From: Allocoprobacillus merdigallinarum
GTDB taxonomy: Bacteria > Bacillota_I > Bacilli_A > Erysipelotrichales > Coprobacillaceae
Assembly: GCA_019117525.1 (NCBI GenBank)
Contig: DWZO01000002.1
Span: 1 to 12,560, forward strand
DNA length: 12,560 bases
Reading direction: 5' to 3'
The notes beneath the pieces are model-generated. The model saw only the letters and a program-made list of their open reading frames with translations, was not told where the DNA came from and ran no database searches. The translations under genes and the position numbers were made by a program. Positions 1 to 6,715 of the stretch are shown piece by piece (position 1 is the first letter of the stretch; every line of letters starts with the position of its first letter).

Positions 1-79
1 GAGCACCTCCAGTAGAAGGAATACCCACTATTATTATAAAAGTTTGCAGAATTAAATTCTATCATTGGATTTGTAAAAT

Positions 80-115
80 TAAATTCCATATAAATTGATT
101 TAGGGATGGAATTTA
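80..115. repeat. Inverted repeat, possible weak terminator of an upstream gene
   Basis: TAAATTCCAT (80-89) and ATGGAATTTA (106-115) are perfect 10-bp inverted arms around a 16-nt loop, followed by GTTTTTC. The stem has only three G-C pairs, so a role as transcription terminator for a gene left of the window is possible but weak. A second perfect but almost purely A/T palindrome lies at 130-145. No convincing gene is seen in 1-190. Confidence 0.3.
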
Positions 116-186
116 GTTTTTCAATTTACGTTTTTTATAAAAAACAAAAAAATTACAAATGAAAGGCTTTTATATCAGACATTTTA

Positions 187-195
187 TGTTATAAT
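187..195 (+). promoter_or_regulatory. Extended -10 promoter of the leader ORF-corA transcript
   Basis: TGT followed by TATAAT (190-195) is a perfect extended -10 element. The -35 region at the right distance (CTTTTA, 167-172) is poor, as is common for extended -10 promoters. Transcription should start near 202, giving an mRNA leader of about 120 nt before corA that holds the small ORF at 223-306. Confidence 0.65.
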
Positions 196-222
196 GGCAA
201 AGGAAAGAAAGAAGGTGTTATT

Positions 223-306
223 ATGTCTCCGGAGCCGGATGAAGATACGAAATTAACAATAAAACAAAGCATAACAGGAGACATAATTGATATTCTCCTG
301 TTATAG
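223..306 (+). CDS. Proline/acid-rich 27-aa leader peptide upstream of corA, candidate Mg2+ sensor
   Basis: This short ORF begins ATG TCT CCG GAG CCG GAT GAA GAT, encoding MSPEPDED, and ends ...IIDILLL with TAG 15 nt before the corA ATG. A ribosome site (GAAGG, 211-215) stands 7 nt before its ATG, and the extended -10 promoter places the mRNA start about 20 nt upstream, so it should be translated first on the corA message. The N-terminus resembles the MgtL leader peptides of enterobacteria (E. coli MgtL begins MEPDP, Salmonella MgtL begins MDPEP). In those, Pro and acidic residues near the start destabilise ribosomes at low Mg2+ and switch on the transporter gene. That the same happens here is inference; the resemblance could be convergent. 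There is no homology evidence beyond the motif and the position. Confidence 0.65.
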   Translation: MSPEPDEDTKLTIKQSITGDIIDILLL

Positions 307-318
307 AAGAGGAGGATA
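223..318 (+). promoter_or_regulatory. Mutually exclusive RNA helices in the corA leader (candidate translational switch)
   Basis: Three helices can be drawn. A: ATGTCTCC (223-230) with GGAGACAT (277-284), which hides the leader start codon. B: ATAACAGGAGA (271-281) with TCTCCTGTTAT (294-304), a perfect 11-bp stem with a 12-nt loop. C: TATTCTCCT (291-299) with AGGAGGATA (310-318), 9 bp including one U-G, which hides the corA ribosome site. A and B share 277-281; B and C share 294-299. B therefore frees the corA ribosome site and C blocks it, while A competes with B. Ribosomes on the leader ORF would physically decide which pairs form. Confidence 0.55.
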
Positions 319-321
319 AAA

Positions 322-1269
322 ATGATTGAATTTTACAAAACTTTTGGAACAGAAACAAAAAAAGTCGAAACATTAGAAACAGGATGCTGGATTAATGTTG
401 TTTCACCAACAGAAGAAGAAAAACAATTTTTAATTAATGATTTGGGAATTGTTCCTGAATTTGTGCAAGCTTCATTAGATGAAGAAGAAAGTTCACATAT
501 TGATTTTGATGATGATTACAATCAGACATTAGTCATTGTCGATTATCCAAGTGCAGAAGAAACTGAAGGAAAATACGATAAAATGACTCTACAATATACA
601 ACATTACCATTAGGTATTGTTTTAATGAAAGGATATATTATTACAATTTCATTATATGAGAATTTAAATATTGAAGATATGGCAACAGGTAAAGTCAAGG
701 GTATTCATACAGAAATGAAGACGAGATTTTTATTAAAGCTTCTTTTAAGAATTTCTCAAAGATATTTGATTTATTTACGTCAAATTGATCGATTATCATC
801 TTTGACTGAACAAAAACTTCATAAATCAATGCAAAATAAAGAACTTATTCAAATGCTTGGATTAGAAAAATCATTAGTTTATTTTTCAACATCATTAAAA
901 ACTGATGAAATTACTTTGAATAAGATCATGCGTGGAAAATCTATTAAACTTTATGAAGATGATCAGGATTTATTAGAAGATGTTTTAGTAGAAATTAATC
1001 AGGCCATTGAAATGTGTAGTATTTATTCAAATATCTTATCTGGAACAATGGATGCTTATGCTTCTGTTATTTCAAATAACTTAAATATTGTTATGAAGGT
1101 TTTAACAGTTATCACTATTGTGATGTCAATACCAAATATTATCTTTAGTTTTTATGGAATGAATGTTTCAGGTTTACCAGGATCAGTATGGTGGGTCCCA
1201 ACTTTGATTGCCGTTATTGCATGTGTTATTGCTTCGTTTATATTTATGAAAAAAGATATGTTTCATTAA
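322..1269 (+). CDS. corA: CorA-family Mg2+/divalent cation transporter
   Basis: A 315-residue protein with the CorA layout: a long acidic cytoplasmic N-terminal domain, a long helical region (about 140-255), and two C-terminal membrane segments (about 255-278 and 289-310). The family signature Gly-Met-Asn is at residues 279-281 (YGMNVSG) just after the first segment, followed by a short outer loop and a charged C-terminus (MKKDMFH). CorA proteins are homopentameric Mg2+ (also Co2+/Ni2+) channels of the inner membrane whose cytoplasmic domain senses Mg2+. The ATG at 322 follows GAGGAGG (309-315) at a good distance. It is preceded by a small leader ORF and RNA helices that suggest translational control. 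Length is normal for the family. The fine substrate (Mg2+ versus Co2+ or Zn2+) cannot be read from the sequence. Confidence 0.93.
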   Translation: MIEFYKTFGTETKKVETLETGCWINVVSPTEEEKQFLINDLGIVPEFVQASLDEEESSHIDFDDDYNQTLVIVDYPSAEETEGKYDKMTLQYTTLPLGIVLMKGYIITISLYENLNIEDMATGKVKGIHTEMKTRFLLKLLLRISQRYLIYLRQIDRLSSLTEQKLHKSMQNKELIQMLGLEKSLVYFSTSLKTDEITLNKIMRGKSIKLYEDDQDLLEDVLVEINQAIEMCSIYSNILSGTMDAYASVISNNLNIVMKVLTVITIVMSIPNIIFSFYGMNVSGLPGSVWWVPTLIAVIACVIASFIFMKKDMFH

Positions 1270-1297
1270 GTACATGGAACATATCTTTCTTTTTTTG
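1252..1297 (+). terminator. Intrinsic terminator of corA
   Basis: AAAGATATGTTTCAT (1252-1266) pairs with ATGGAACATATCTTT (1274-1288): 15 bp with one G-U and a 7-nt loop, followed by CTTTTTTT. The left arm includes the last corA codons, and the stop codon (1267-1269) sits in the loop. Confidence 0.9.
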
Positions 1298-1302
1298 AAA
1301 AT

Positions 1303-1333
1303 TTGAACATTCAATATAAGAAACATGTATAAT
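1303..1333 (+). promoter_or_regulatory. Sigma-A-type promoter of the bgl operon
   Basis: TTGAAC (1303-1308) and TATAAT (1328-1333) are separated by 19 bp, and transcription should start near 1340. This rules out the in-frame ATG at 1325 as start of the next gene. No CRE site or LicT-type antiterminator was recognised nearby. Confidence 0.6.
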
Positions 1334-1360
1334 AAATGCAAAGAAGAGGAGGACAATAAT

Positions 1361-2833
1361 ATGGTAAGACAATTTCCAGAAGGTTTTTTATGGGGTGGCG
1401 CAACAGCTGCCAATCAGTATGAAGGTGGCTGGAACGAAGGAGGCAAAGGAATCAGTGTTTCTGATTGTGCGAGACATCATTTAGATATTGATGTTCAAGA
1501 TTATCATGCACAAAATGCCATTACAACAAAAGATATTGAAGATGCATTAAAATCACAGGATGATTCTTTATATCCAAAAAGACATGGGGCAGATGGATAT
1601 CATCATTATAAGGAAGATATTAAACTCTTTGCCCAAATGGGATTCAAGGTTTATAGAATGTCTATTGCCTGGTCACGTATTTTTCCAAATGGTGATGATC
1701 AGGAACCTAATGAAGAAGGTTTAAAATTTTATGATGATGTTTTTGATGAATGCTTAAAATATGGTATCGAACCATTAGTGACAATGTCACACTATGAACC
1801 ACCATTAAATATAGTTTTAAATTATAATGGATGGGCATCAAGAGAAGTTGTGGATATGTTTGTCAAATATGTGGAAGTCATCTGTGAAAGATATAAAGAT
1901 AAAGTCAAATATTGGTTAACATTCAATGAGGTAGATTCTATGATTAGACATCCTTATACAACAGGAGGACTTGTTGAAGACCGTTTCCCAGGGCAGAATT
2001 TCCAACAGGTTATTTTCCAAGCTATGCATCATCAATTTGTAGCTTCAGCTCTTGCTACAAAGATTTGCCATGAAAAAATTCCTGGTTCAAAAGTAGGTTG
2101 TATGTTAACAAAACTGACATATTATCCTTATACTTGTAAACCAGAAGATGTTTTACAGGCACAACAGGATATGAGAAGTACATATTGTTATAGTGATACA
2201 CAAGTCTTTGGAGAGTATCCAGCTTATTTATTAGCTAAATTTAAAAATGAAGGTATTCATATTGAAATGCAGGATGATGACTTAGAAATTATGAAGAAAT
2301 ATCCAGTAGACTTTGTTTCATTTAGTTACTATTCATCAAGTTGTGTTGCAAAAGATGACAAAGGTTTAAAGAAAACTGCAGCCAATACGAATGTGGCAAT
2401 AAAAAATCCATATATTCCTTCATCTGATTGGGGATGGCAAATTGATCCTATTGGTTTAAGAGTGTCTTTAGTTGATTTATATGATCGTTATAGAAAACCA
2501 TTATTTATTGTAGAAAATGGTTTAGGAGCTAAAGATGAACTTGTGAATGGAACAGTTGATGATCAATATCGTATTGATTATTTTGATGCACATTTTAGAG
2601 AAATGTTGAATGCTATTGAAATAGATGGCGTAGATTTAATGGGATATACATCATGGGGATGTATTGATATTGTCAGTGAATCTACAAAACAAATGAGTAA
2701 AAGATATGGATTTATTTATGTGGATTGTGATGATTTAGGAAATGGAACTTATAAAAGATATAAGAAAAAATCTTTTGATTGGTATAAACATGTTATTGAA
2801 ACAAATGGAGCTTGTTTATTTGAAGGAGAATAA
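1361..2833 (+). CDS. 6-phospho-beta-glucosidase, glycoside hydrolase family 1
   Basis: A 490-residue GH1 enzyme that should hydrolyse phosphorylated beta-glucosides (cellobiose-6-P, arbutin-6-P or similar) in the cytoplasm to glucose-6-phosphate and an aglycone or sugar. The N-terminal FPEGFLWGGATAANQYEG motif is typical. The acid/base glutamate is E190 in TFNEV and the nucleophile is E385 in IVENGLG. Near the C-terminus, SESTKQMSKRYGFIYVD matches the Ser/Lys/Tyr phosphate-binding loop of the 6-phospho subgroup (E. coli BglA/AscB type) rather than plain beta-glucosidases. Start at 1361 is chosen because GAGGAGGA (1346-1353) precedes it and the in-frame ATG at 1325 lies on the promoter -10. 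No PTS transporter gene, the usual partner, is present in the window. The next gene starts 2 nt after its stop. Confidence 0.92.
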   Translation: MVRQFPEGFLWGGATAANQYEGGWNEGGKGISVSDCARHHLDIDVQDYHAQNAITTKDIEDALKSQDDSLYPKRHGADGYHHYKEDIKLFAQMGFKVYRMSIAWSRIFPNGDDQEPNEEGLKFYDDVFDECLKYGIEPLVTMSHYEPPLNIVLNYNGWASREVVDMFVKYVEVICERYKDKVKYWLTFNEVDSMIRHPYTTGGLVEDRFPGQNFQQVIFQAMHHQFVASALATKICHEKIPGSKVGCMLTKLTYYPYTCKPEDVLQAQQDMRSTYCYSDTQVFGEYPAYLLAKFKNEGIHIEMQDDDLEIMKKYPVDFVSFSYYSSSCVAKDDKGLKKTAANTNVAIKNPYIPSSDWGWQIDPIGLRVSLVDLYDRYRKPLFIVENGLGAKDELVNGTVDDQYRIDYFDAHFREMLNAIEIDGVDLMGYTSWGCIDIVSESTKQMSKRYGFIYVDCDDLGNGTYKRYKKKSFDWYKHVIETNGACLFEGE

Positions 2834-2835
2834 AA

Positions 2836-3087
2836 ATGTTAGAATATAAATTTGATACACAGTTATTAATTGAAGGAAAAAACTTAAATGAAGACGAAAT
2901 TAATGATTATATTACAGAACATTTTCAGGGAGATTGTTTATTAGCTGTTGGTGATGATGAACTCATTAAAATTCATTTTCATACCAATGAACCATGGCTT
3001 GTTTTACAATATGGGGCAACACTTGGAGAAATCTATGATATTGTTGTTGAAAATATGGAAAGACAGGCACATGGGCTAAAAGGATAG
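2836..3087 (+). CDS. Stand-alone FakA/YloV middle-domain-like protein (83 aa)
   Basis: An 83-residue protein resembling the central part of FakA/YloV, the DhaK-related fatty acid kinase. The recognisable run is LLIEGKNLNEDEINDYI, then GDCLLAVGDDELIKIHFHTNEP (residues 32-53), then the LGEIYDIVVENMERQ tail; family members read roughly GDSLVVVGDDDLVKVHVHTN...GE...IENMREQ. Full FakA is about 550 residues, so both the N-terminal ATP-binding DhaL domain and the C-terminal domain are missing. The paired histidines H47 and H49 are kept. The Cys of the family's YCTE motif appears to be Asp7 in my alignment by eye. It cannot be a kinase alone; a ligand-binding, regulatory or decaying-remnant role is possible. 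The ATG lies 2 nt after the glucosidase stop, with AAGGAG at 2823-2828. It has a clean start, stop and ribosome site, so it looks like a real gene. Confidence 0.75.
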   Translation: MLEYKFDTQLLIEGKNLNEDEINDYITEHFQGDCLLAVGDDELIKIHFHTNEPWLVLQYGATLGEIYDIVVENMERQAHGLKG

Positions 3088-3090
3088 ATT

Positions 3091-4017
3091 GTGGATATCA
3101 AAGTTATTGTTTTACAGATGATACAATTATTTCTGGTGATTGCTTTAGGGTATCTTTTATTAAAGATCAAGATACTGGATGTAGACTTTAATAAACGTTT
3201 AACAACACTTTTGTTGTCGGTCACAACACCAGCATTGATTGTATCTTCTGTTTTATCTACAAATATTGAAAAACAAATATCTGAAATTGTTTTTGTGTTT
3301 ATTGTAGGAATTGTCATCTTTCTTGTTTTACCTATTTTGGGCTTTTTGATTGTCAAAGTTATGAGAGTTCCTCTTCAACAACAAGGTTTATATATTTTCA
3401 TGACAATGTTTTCTAATATCGGTTTTATGGGCTTTCCTGTTATGAAATCTATTTTTGGAAATCAAGCCGTATTTTTAACTGCTATTTTTAATATGATTTT
3501 TAATTTGCTTGTGTTTACAGTAGGTATTCTTTTTATGAATTATCATTCTGTACAAAAAATAAAAATCAATTTGAAACAGCTTCTTTCACCAGGCGTGATT
3601 GCTTCACTTGTGGCTTTGTTTATTTATTTTACAGGTTTACAGGTTCCCGATGTTTTGTCTTCAACGATAACCATGATTGGTGATATTACAACACCTATTG
3701 CCATGTTGCTTATTAGCTCAATACTTGCTACGATTCCAGTTAAAGAAGTCTTTACTGAAGTCAGAATATATCCATATACGATTTTAAAACAGATTGTTAT
3801 TCCAGTTATAGCTTATCCTATTTTAAATGCTTTTATTCGTGATCCTTTAATACTTGGCGTTTCTTTAATTATGCTTGCTATGCCAGTAGGAAATATTGCT
3901 GTATTATTTGCAACAGAATATCAAAAAGATGTTGCCTTGGCAGCTAAAGCTGTTTTTATGACAACATTACTTTCTATTGTTACGATTCCAGTGATTGTGG
4001 CTTTATTCTTGGCATAA
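3091..4017 (+). CDS. AEC (auxin efflux carrier) family permease
   Basis: A 308-residue, very hydrophobic protein with about ten predicted membrane segments in two halves separated by a more polar stretch near residues 150-160 (YHSVQKIKINLK). The opening (residues 8-26) and the motifs TPALIVSSV, NIGFMGFPV near residue 110 and AMPVGNIAVLFA near residue 272 are characteristic of bacterial AEC-family (membrane transport protein, TC 2.A.69) carriers. Those studied move small carboxylates such as malate or malonate, or related anions. The substrate here is unknown. The GTG start at 3091 follows AAAGGA (3079-3084) and lies 3 nt after the preceding stop, so it should be co-transcribed with the glucosidase. 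No clear terminator follows it before the next promoter at 4062. Confidence 0.88.
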   Translation: MDIKVIVLQMIQLFLVIALGYLLLKIKILDVDFNKRLTTLLLSVTTPALIVSSVLSTNIEKQISEIVFVFIVGIVIFLVLPILGFLIVKVMRVPLQQQGLYIFMTMFSNIGFMGFPVMKSIFGNQAVFLTAIFNMIFNLLVFTVGILFMNYHSVQKIKINLKQLLSPGVIASLVALFIYFTGLQVPDVLSSTITMIGDITTPIAMLLISSILATIPVKEVFTEVRIYPYTILKQIVIPVIAYPILNAFIRDPLILGVSLIMLAMPVGNIAVLFATEYQKDVALAAKAVFMTTLLSIVTIPVIVALFLA

Positions 4018-4061
4018 AAAGTTTTATAAATTGATAACATATTTTTATTCTGCGTATTTTA

Positions 4062-4091
4062 TTGACAAGGATAAGTTTTTATGAATATAAT
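4062..4091 (+). promoter_or_regulatory. Sigma-A promoter of the FAD dehydrogenase gene
   Basis: A perfect TTGACA (4062-4067) and a perfect TATAAT (4086-4091) are separated by 18 bp, with transcription start near 4098. One of the strongest promoters in the window. Confidence 0.85.
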
Positions 4092-4110
4092 AAATGAGGA
4101 TTATTTAATA

Positions 4111-4136
4111 ATGCCCCAGAAATGAGGCGTTTTTTT
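4111..4136 (+). promoter_or_regulatory. GAAA-tetraloop hairpin plus T-run covering the ribosome site
   Basis: ATGCCCCA (4111-4118) pairs with TGAGGCGT (4123-4130), with one T-G pair and one C/A mismatch, closed by a GAAA tetraloop (4119-4122) and followed by seven T residues (4130-4136). It sits about 13 nt after the predicted mRNA start. It looks like a small intrinsic terminator and also pairs the GAGG (4124-4127) used as ribosome site for the ATG at 4137. It may be an attenuator or a translation-damping hairpin. Confidence 0.45.
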
Positions 4137-5549
4137 ATGCAAAAAAATTATGATGTCATTATTGTTGGGGCTGGACCAGCAGGAATTATGACAAGTTATG
4201 AATTGTATTTAAAAAATCCAGAATTAAAAGTATTACTTATTGATAAAGGACATGATGTGATGTATAGACATTGTCCTATTAAAGATAAGAAAATTAAAAG
4301 TTGTCCACAAATTAAAGAAAATGAACCAGGATGTTTACCTGCTTGTTCAATTACTTCAGGATTTGGGGGAGCCGGTGCTTACTCTGATGGTAAATTCAAT
4401 ATTACCAGTGAATTTGGTGGTTGGCTAACAGATTATTTAGATAATCAGGAAGTTGAAGATGTAATTCATTATGTGGATGAATTGTATTTGAAACATGGTG
4501 CAACACGTGAAATTACTGATCCAACGACTGATAAAGTGAAAGAAATTGAAAAACGTGGATATGCTGTTGGATTGAAATTATTACGTGCTAAAGTGCGTCA
4601 TTTAGGAACTGAAGAAAATTTGAGAATTATGACAGAAATGTCTAATGAACTTAAACAGCATATTGATATGGCATTTAAAACAGCAGTTAAGGATATTCTT
4701 GTAGAAGATCATCATGTTAAAGGGATTGTTTTAGAAAATGGTGAGGAAATTTATGCTCCTCATGTTGTGTTAGCTCCTGGAAGAGATGGTTCAACATGGT
4801 TAGCCAAAGTGTTTAAACGTCAGGGATTAGAACTTTATAATAATCAGGTTGATATAGGTGTAAGAGTAGAAACAAGTAATATTGTTATGGATGAAATTAA
4901 TTCTCATCTTTATGAAGGTAAATTTGTATACAATACATCTGTGGGAACTAAAGTCAGAACTTTCTGTTCAAATCCAAGTGGCCATGTTGTTATTGAAAAT
5001 CATTCAGGGACAATGTTAGCCAATGGACATGCTTATCATGATCCAAAACTTGGAAGTCATAATACCAATTTTGCATTATTAGTTTCACATGTTTTTAGTG
5101 AACCATTTAATGAACCTAACGAATTTGCTCATGAGGTTGCTAGACTTGCCAATATGCTATCACATGGAAGCATTATTGTACAACGCTATGGTGATATTAA
5201 AAGAGGACGTCGTACAACTGTGAAACGTTTAAAAGAAGGTTATACTGTTCCAACATTACCTGAAGCTGTACCAGGAGATTTAGGGCTTGTGTTACCATAT
5301 AATACGATGAAATCTATTATTGAAATGATTGAAGCTTTAGATCATGTTACACCAGGAATTGCTAATGAACATACATTGCTTTATGGAGTAGAAGCTAAAT
5401 TCTATTCAGCAAGACCTAAAGTAAGAGAAGGATTTGAAAGTGAGATTGATGGTCTGTATGTAGGTGGCGATGGTGCTGGACTAACACGTGGATTGGCTCA
5501 GGCAGGAGCTAATGGAATCTTAATTGCGAGACATATTTTAAATAAATAA
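4137..5549 (+). CDS. FAD-dependent dehydrogenase/oxidoreductase, COG2509 type
   Basis: A 470-residue flavoprotein. The N-terminus MQKNYDVIIVGAGPAG (GxGxxG at residues 11-16) is a Rossmann FAD-binding motif, and a second one near the C-terminus (GLYVGGDGAGLTRGLAQAGANG) closes the FAD pocket. The cysteine-rich stretch CPIKDKKIKSCPQIKENEPGC, then CSITSGFGGAGAYSDGKFN, is typical of the 'uncharacterised FAD-dependent dehydrogenase' family. The substrate is unknown, and the cysteines suggest a redox or metal role but no assigned function. Start at 4137 is preferred because GAGG (4124-4127) is 9 nt upstream and the protein then begins right at the FAD motif; an in-frame ATG at 4122 would add MRRFF but has no ribosome site. 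It is monocistronic, between its own promoter and terminator. Confidence 0.87.
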   Translation: MQKNYDVIIVGAGPAGIMTSYELYLKNPELKVLLIDKGHDVMYRHCPIKDKKIKSCPQIKENEPGCLPACSITSGFGGAGAYSDGKFNITSEFGGWLTDYLDNQEVEDVIHYVDELYLKHGATREITDPTTDKVKEIEKRGYAVGLKLLRAKVRHLGTEENLRIMTEMSNELKQHIDMAFKTAVKDILVEDHHVKGIVLENGEEIYAPHVVLAPGRDGSTWLAKVFKRQGLELYNNQVDIGVRVETSNIVMDEINSHLYEGKFVYNTSVGTKVRTFCSNPSGHVVIENHSGTMLANGHAYHDPKLGSHNTNFALLVSHVFSEPFNEPNEFAHEVARLANMLSHGSIIVQRYGDIKRGRRTTVKRLKEGYTVPTLPEAVPGDLGLVLPYNTMKSIIEMIEALDHVTPGIANEHTLLYGVEAKFYSARPKVREGFESEIDGLYVGGDGAGLTRGLAQAGANGILIARHILNK

Positions 5550-5555
5550 AATGAT

Positions 5556-5596
5556 AACTACAATAAACTCTTTGTATTTATTGTAGTTTTTCTTTT
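5556..5596 (+). terminator. Intrinsic terminator of the FAD dehydrogenase gene
   Basis: AACTACAATAAA (5556-5567) and TTTATTGTAGTT (5577-5588) form a perfect 12-bp stem with a 9-nt loop, followed by a T-rich tract (TTTTTCTTTT region). Confidence 0.9.
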
Positions 5597-5607
5597 GGGG
5601 CTAAAAG

Positions 5608-5636
5608 TTTACAATTGGTATATTTTCCATTATAAT
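5608..5636 (+). promoter_or_regulatory. Sigma-A promoter of the folD operon
   Basis: TTTACA (5608-5613), a 17-bp spacer and TATAAT (5631-5636) give a near-consensus promoter with start near 5643, just before the GAGGGGG ribosome site (5649-5655). Confidence 0.85.
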
Positions 5637-5664
5637 AGAAACAATAATGAGGGGGTAATCATTT

Positions 5665-6525
5665 ATGAACATTGATGGAAAAAAGATTGCAGCAAAGCGA
5701 AAAGATGAACTCAAACAAAAGATTGATTTATTAAAAGAAAATGGTCAAAGACTACCAAAATTAACAGTTGTATTAGTAGGTGAAAATCCTGCCAGTCAAA
5801 CATATGTTCGCAATAAAGATAAAGCATGTGCCTATGTAGGGATGTTATCTGATATTGTGAAACTGGATGAACAGACAACAGAAGAAAAGTTAATGGAAGT
5901 GATTCAAAAACTTAATCATGATGATACTGTAGATGGCATCTTGGTACAGTTGCCATTACCACAACATATTCATGAAGACAAAATACTTCATTTAATTGAT
6001 CCACAAAAAGATGTAGATGGATTTCATCCATCTAATGTAGCTAAACTTGTGTTAGGAGAAAAAGGACTGGTACCTTGTACTCCACAAGGTATGATGGTTT
6101 TATTAGATGAAATTCATTATGACTTAACTGGAAAAGAAGTTGTTGTTGTTGGAAGAAGTAATATTGTTGGAAAACCAGTGGCTTTACTATGTTTGCATAA
6201 ACATGCAACTGTGACAATTGCACATTCCCGTACAATGAATTTAGCCACGTTATGTCAAAGAGCTGATGTCTTAATAGCGGCAATTGGGCAACCTAAGTTT
6301 TTTAATAAAGATTATATTAAAAAAGGTGCTGTGGTGTTGGATGTTGGGATTAATCGTGATGAAAATCATAAATTATGTGGTGATGTTGATTATGAAGATG
6401 TCAAAGATCTTGTCTCTTATATTACACCAGTGCCTGGAGGTGTAGGACCAATGACAATTGCGATGTTATTGGAAAATACTTATAAAGCTTATCAACAAAG
6501 AGAGGAGCACAAAAATGGAATATAA
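5665..6525 (+). CDS. folD: Bifunctional methylenetetrahydrofolate dehydrogenase/cyclohydrolase
   Basis: A 286-residue FolD, converting 5,10-methylene-THF to 5,10-methenyl-THF (NADP-linked) and then to 10-formyl-THF in cytoplasmic one-carbon metabolism. Catalytic signatures are present: Y47xxxK51 in QTYVRNKDKA (equivalent to Tyr52/Lys56 of E. coli), DGILVQLPLP (91-100) with the conserved Gln, and DVDGFHPSN (117-124) with the conserved Asp. The NADP-binding GRSNIVGKP is at 163-171, and the PGGVGPMT signature lies near the C-terminus. Length is normal. ATG at 5665 follows GAGGGGG by 9 nt. It is the first gene of a five-gene operon and its last 11 nt overlap the next gene. No defect seen. Confidence 0.97.
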   Translation: MNIDGKKIAAKRKDELKQKIDLLKENGQRLPKLTVVLVGENPASQTYVRNKDKACAYVGMLSDIVKLDEQTTEEKLMEVIQKLNHDDTVDGILVQLPLPQHIHEDKILHLIDPQKDVDGFHPSNVAKLVLGEKGLVPCTPQGMMVLLDEIHYDLTGKEVVVVGRSNIVGKPVALLCLHKHATVTIAHSRTMNLATLCQRADVLIAAIGQPKFFNKDYIKKGAVVLDVGINRDENHKLCGDVDYEDVKDLVSYITPVPGGVGPMTIAMLLENTYKAYQQREEHKNGI

Positions 6526-6715
6526 TTTAAACGATATTGTTGAAATGAAAAAACAACATCCTTGTAAAAAGTCTAATCAATGGCAAATTATACGTATGGG
6601 TGCAGATATCAAAATTAAATGTTTAGGGTGTGGAGCCATTGTTATGTTTTCTCGTCGTGATTTTGAAAAACGTTTAAAAAAGGTTATACCAGCTCATGAA
6701 AATACGTCTGATTGA
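6515..6715 (+). CDS. DUF951 (YyzM-type) small zinc-binding protein
   Basis: A 66-residue basic protein of the DUF951 family: NDIVEMKKQHPC, then QIIRMGADIKIKCLGCGAIV and the SRRDFEKRLKKV tail. Cys17 and the C36xxC39 pair probably hold a zinc ion, and the protein is predicted to be a small nucleic-acid-binding factor, though its function is not established. In many Firmicutes it lies near mscS, parB or ychF; here it follows folD. Start at 6515 is set by AGAGGAG (6501-6507) and the conserved N-terminus, although the frame is open further upstream inside folD. It overlaps folD by 11 nt and the next gene by 20 nt, so translation is probably coupled. Confidence 0.9.
   Translation: MEYNLNDIVEMKKQHPCKKSNQWQIIRMGADIKIKCLGCGAIVMFSRRDFEKRLKKVIPAHENTSD

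Noticed and set aside
1..89. Possible start of a minus-strand gene (MEFNFTNPMIEF...) running off the left edge
   Set aside because: The frame is open for about 29 codons but has no ribosome site, unlike almost all other genes here, and the region is low-complexity AT-rich with repeated GGAATTTA words.
196..321. M-box or other known Mg2+ riboswitch upstream of corA
   Set aside because: The leader is only about 120 nt, mostly taken by the small ORF, and shows none of the conserved M-box segments I would expect.
1325..1360. Longer N-terminus for the GH1 enzyme from ATG 1325
   Set aside because: This ATG sits on the promoter -10 and lacks a ribosome site; family alignment starts at the methionine at 1361.
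4111..4125. Mini-ORF MPQK with TGA overlapping the ATG at 4122
   Set aside because: Its only ribosome-site candidate (GAGG, 4096-4099) would be at the very 5' end of the mRNA, and the segment is better explained as one side of a hairpin.
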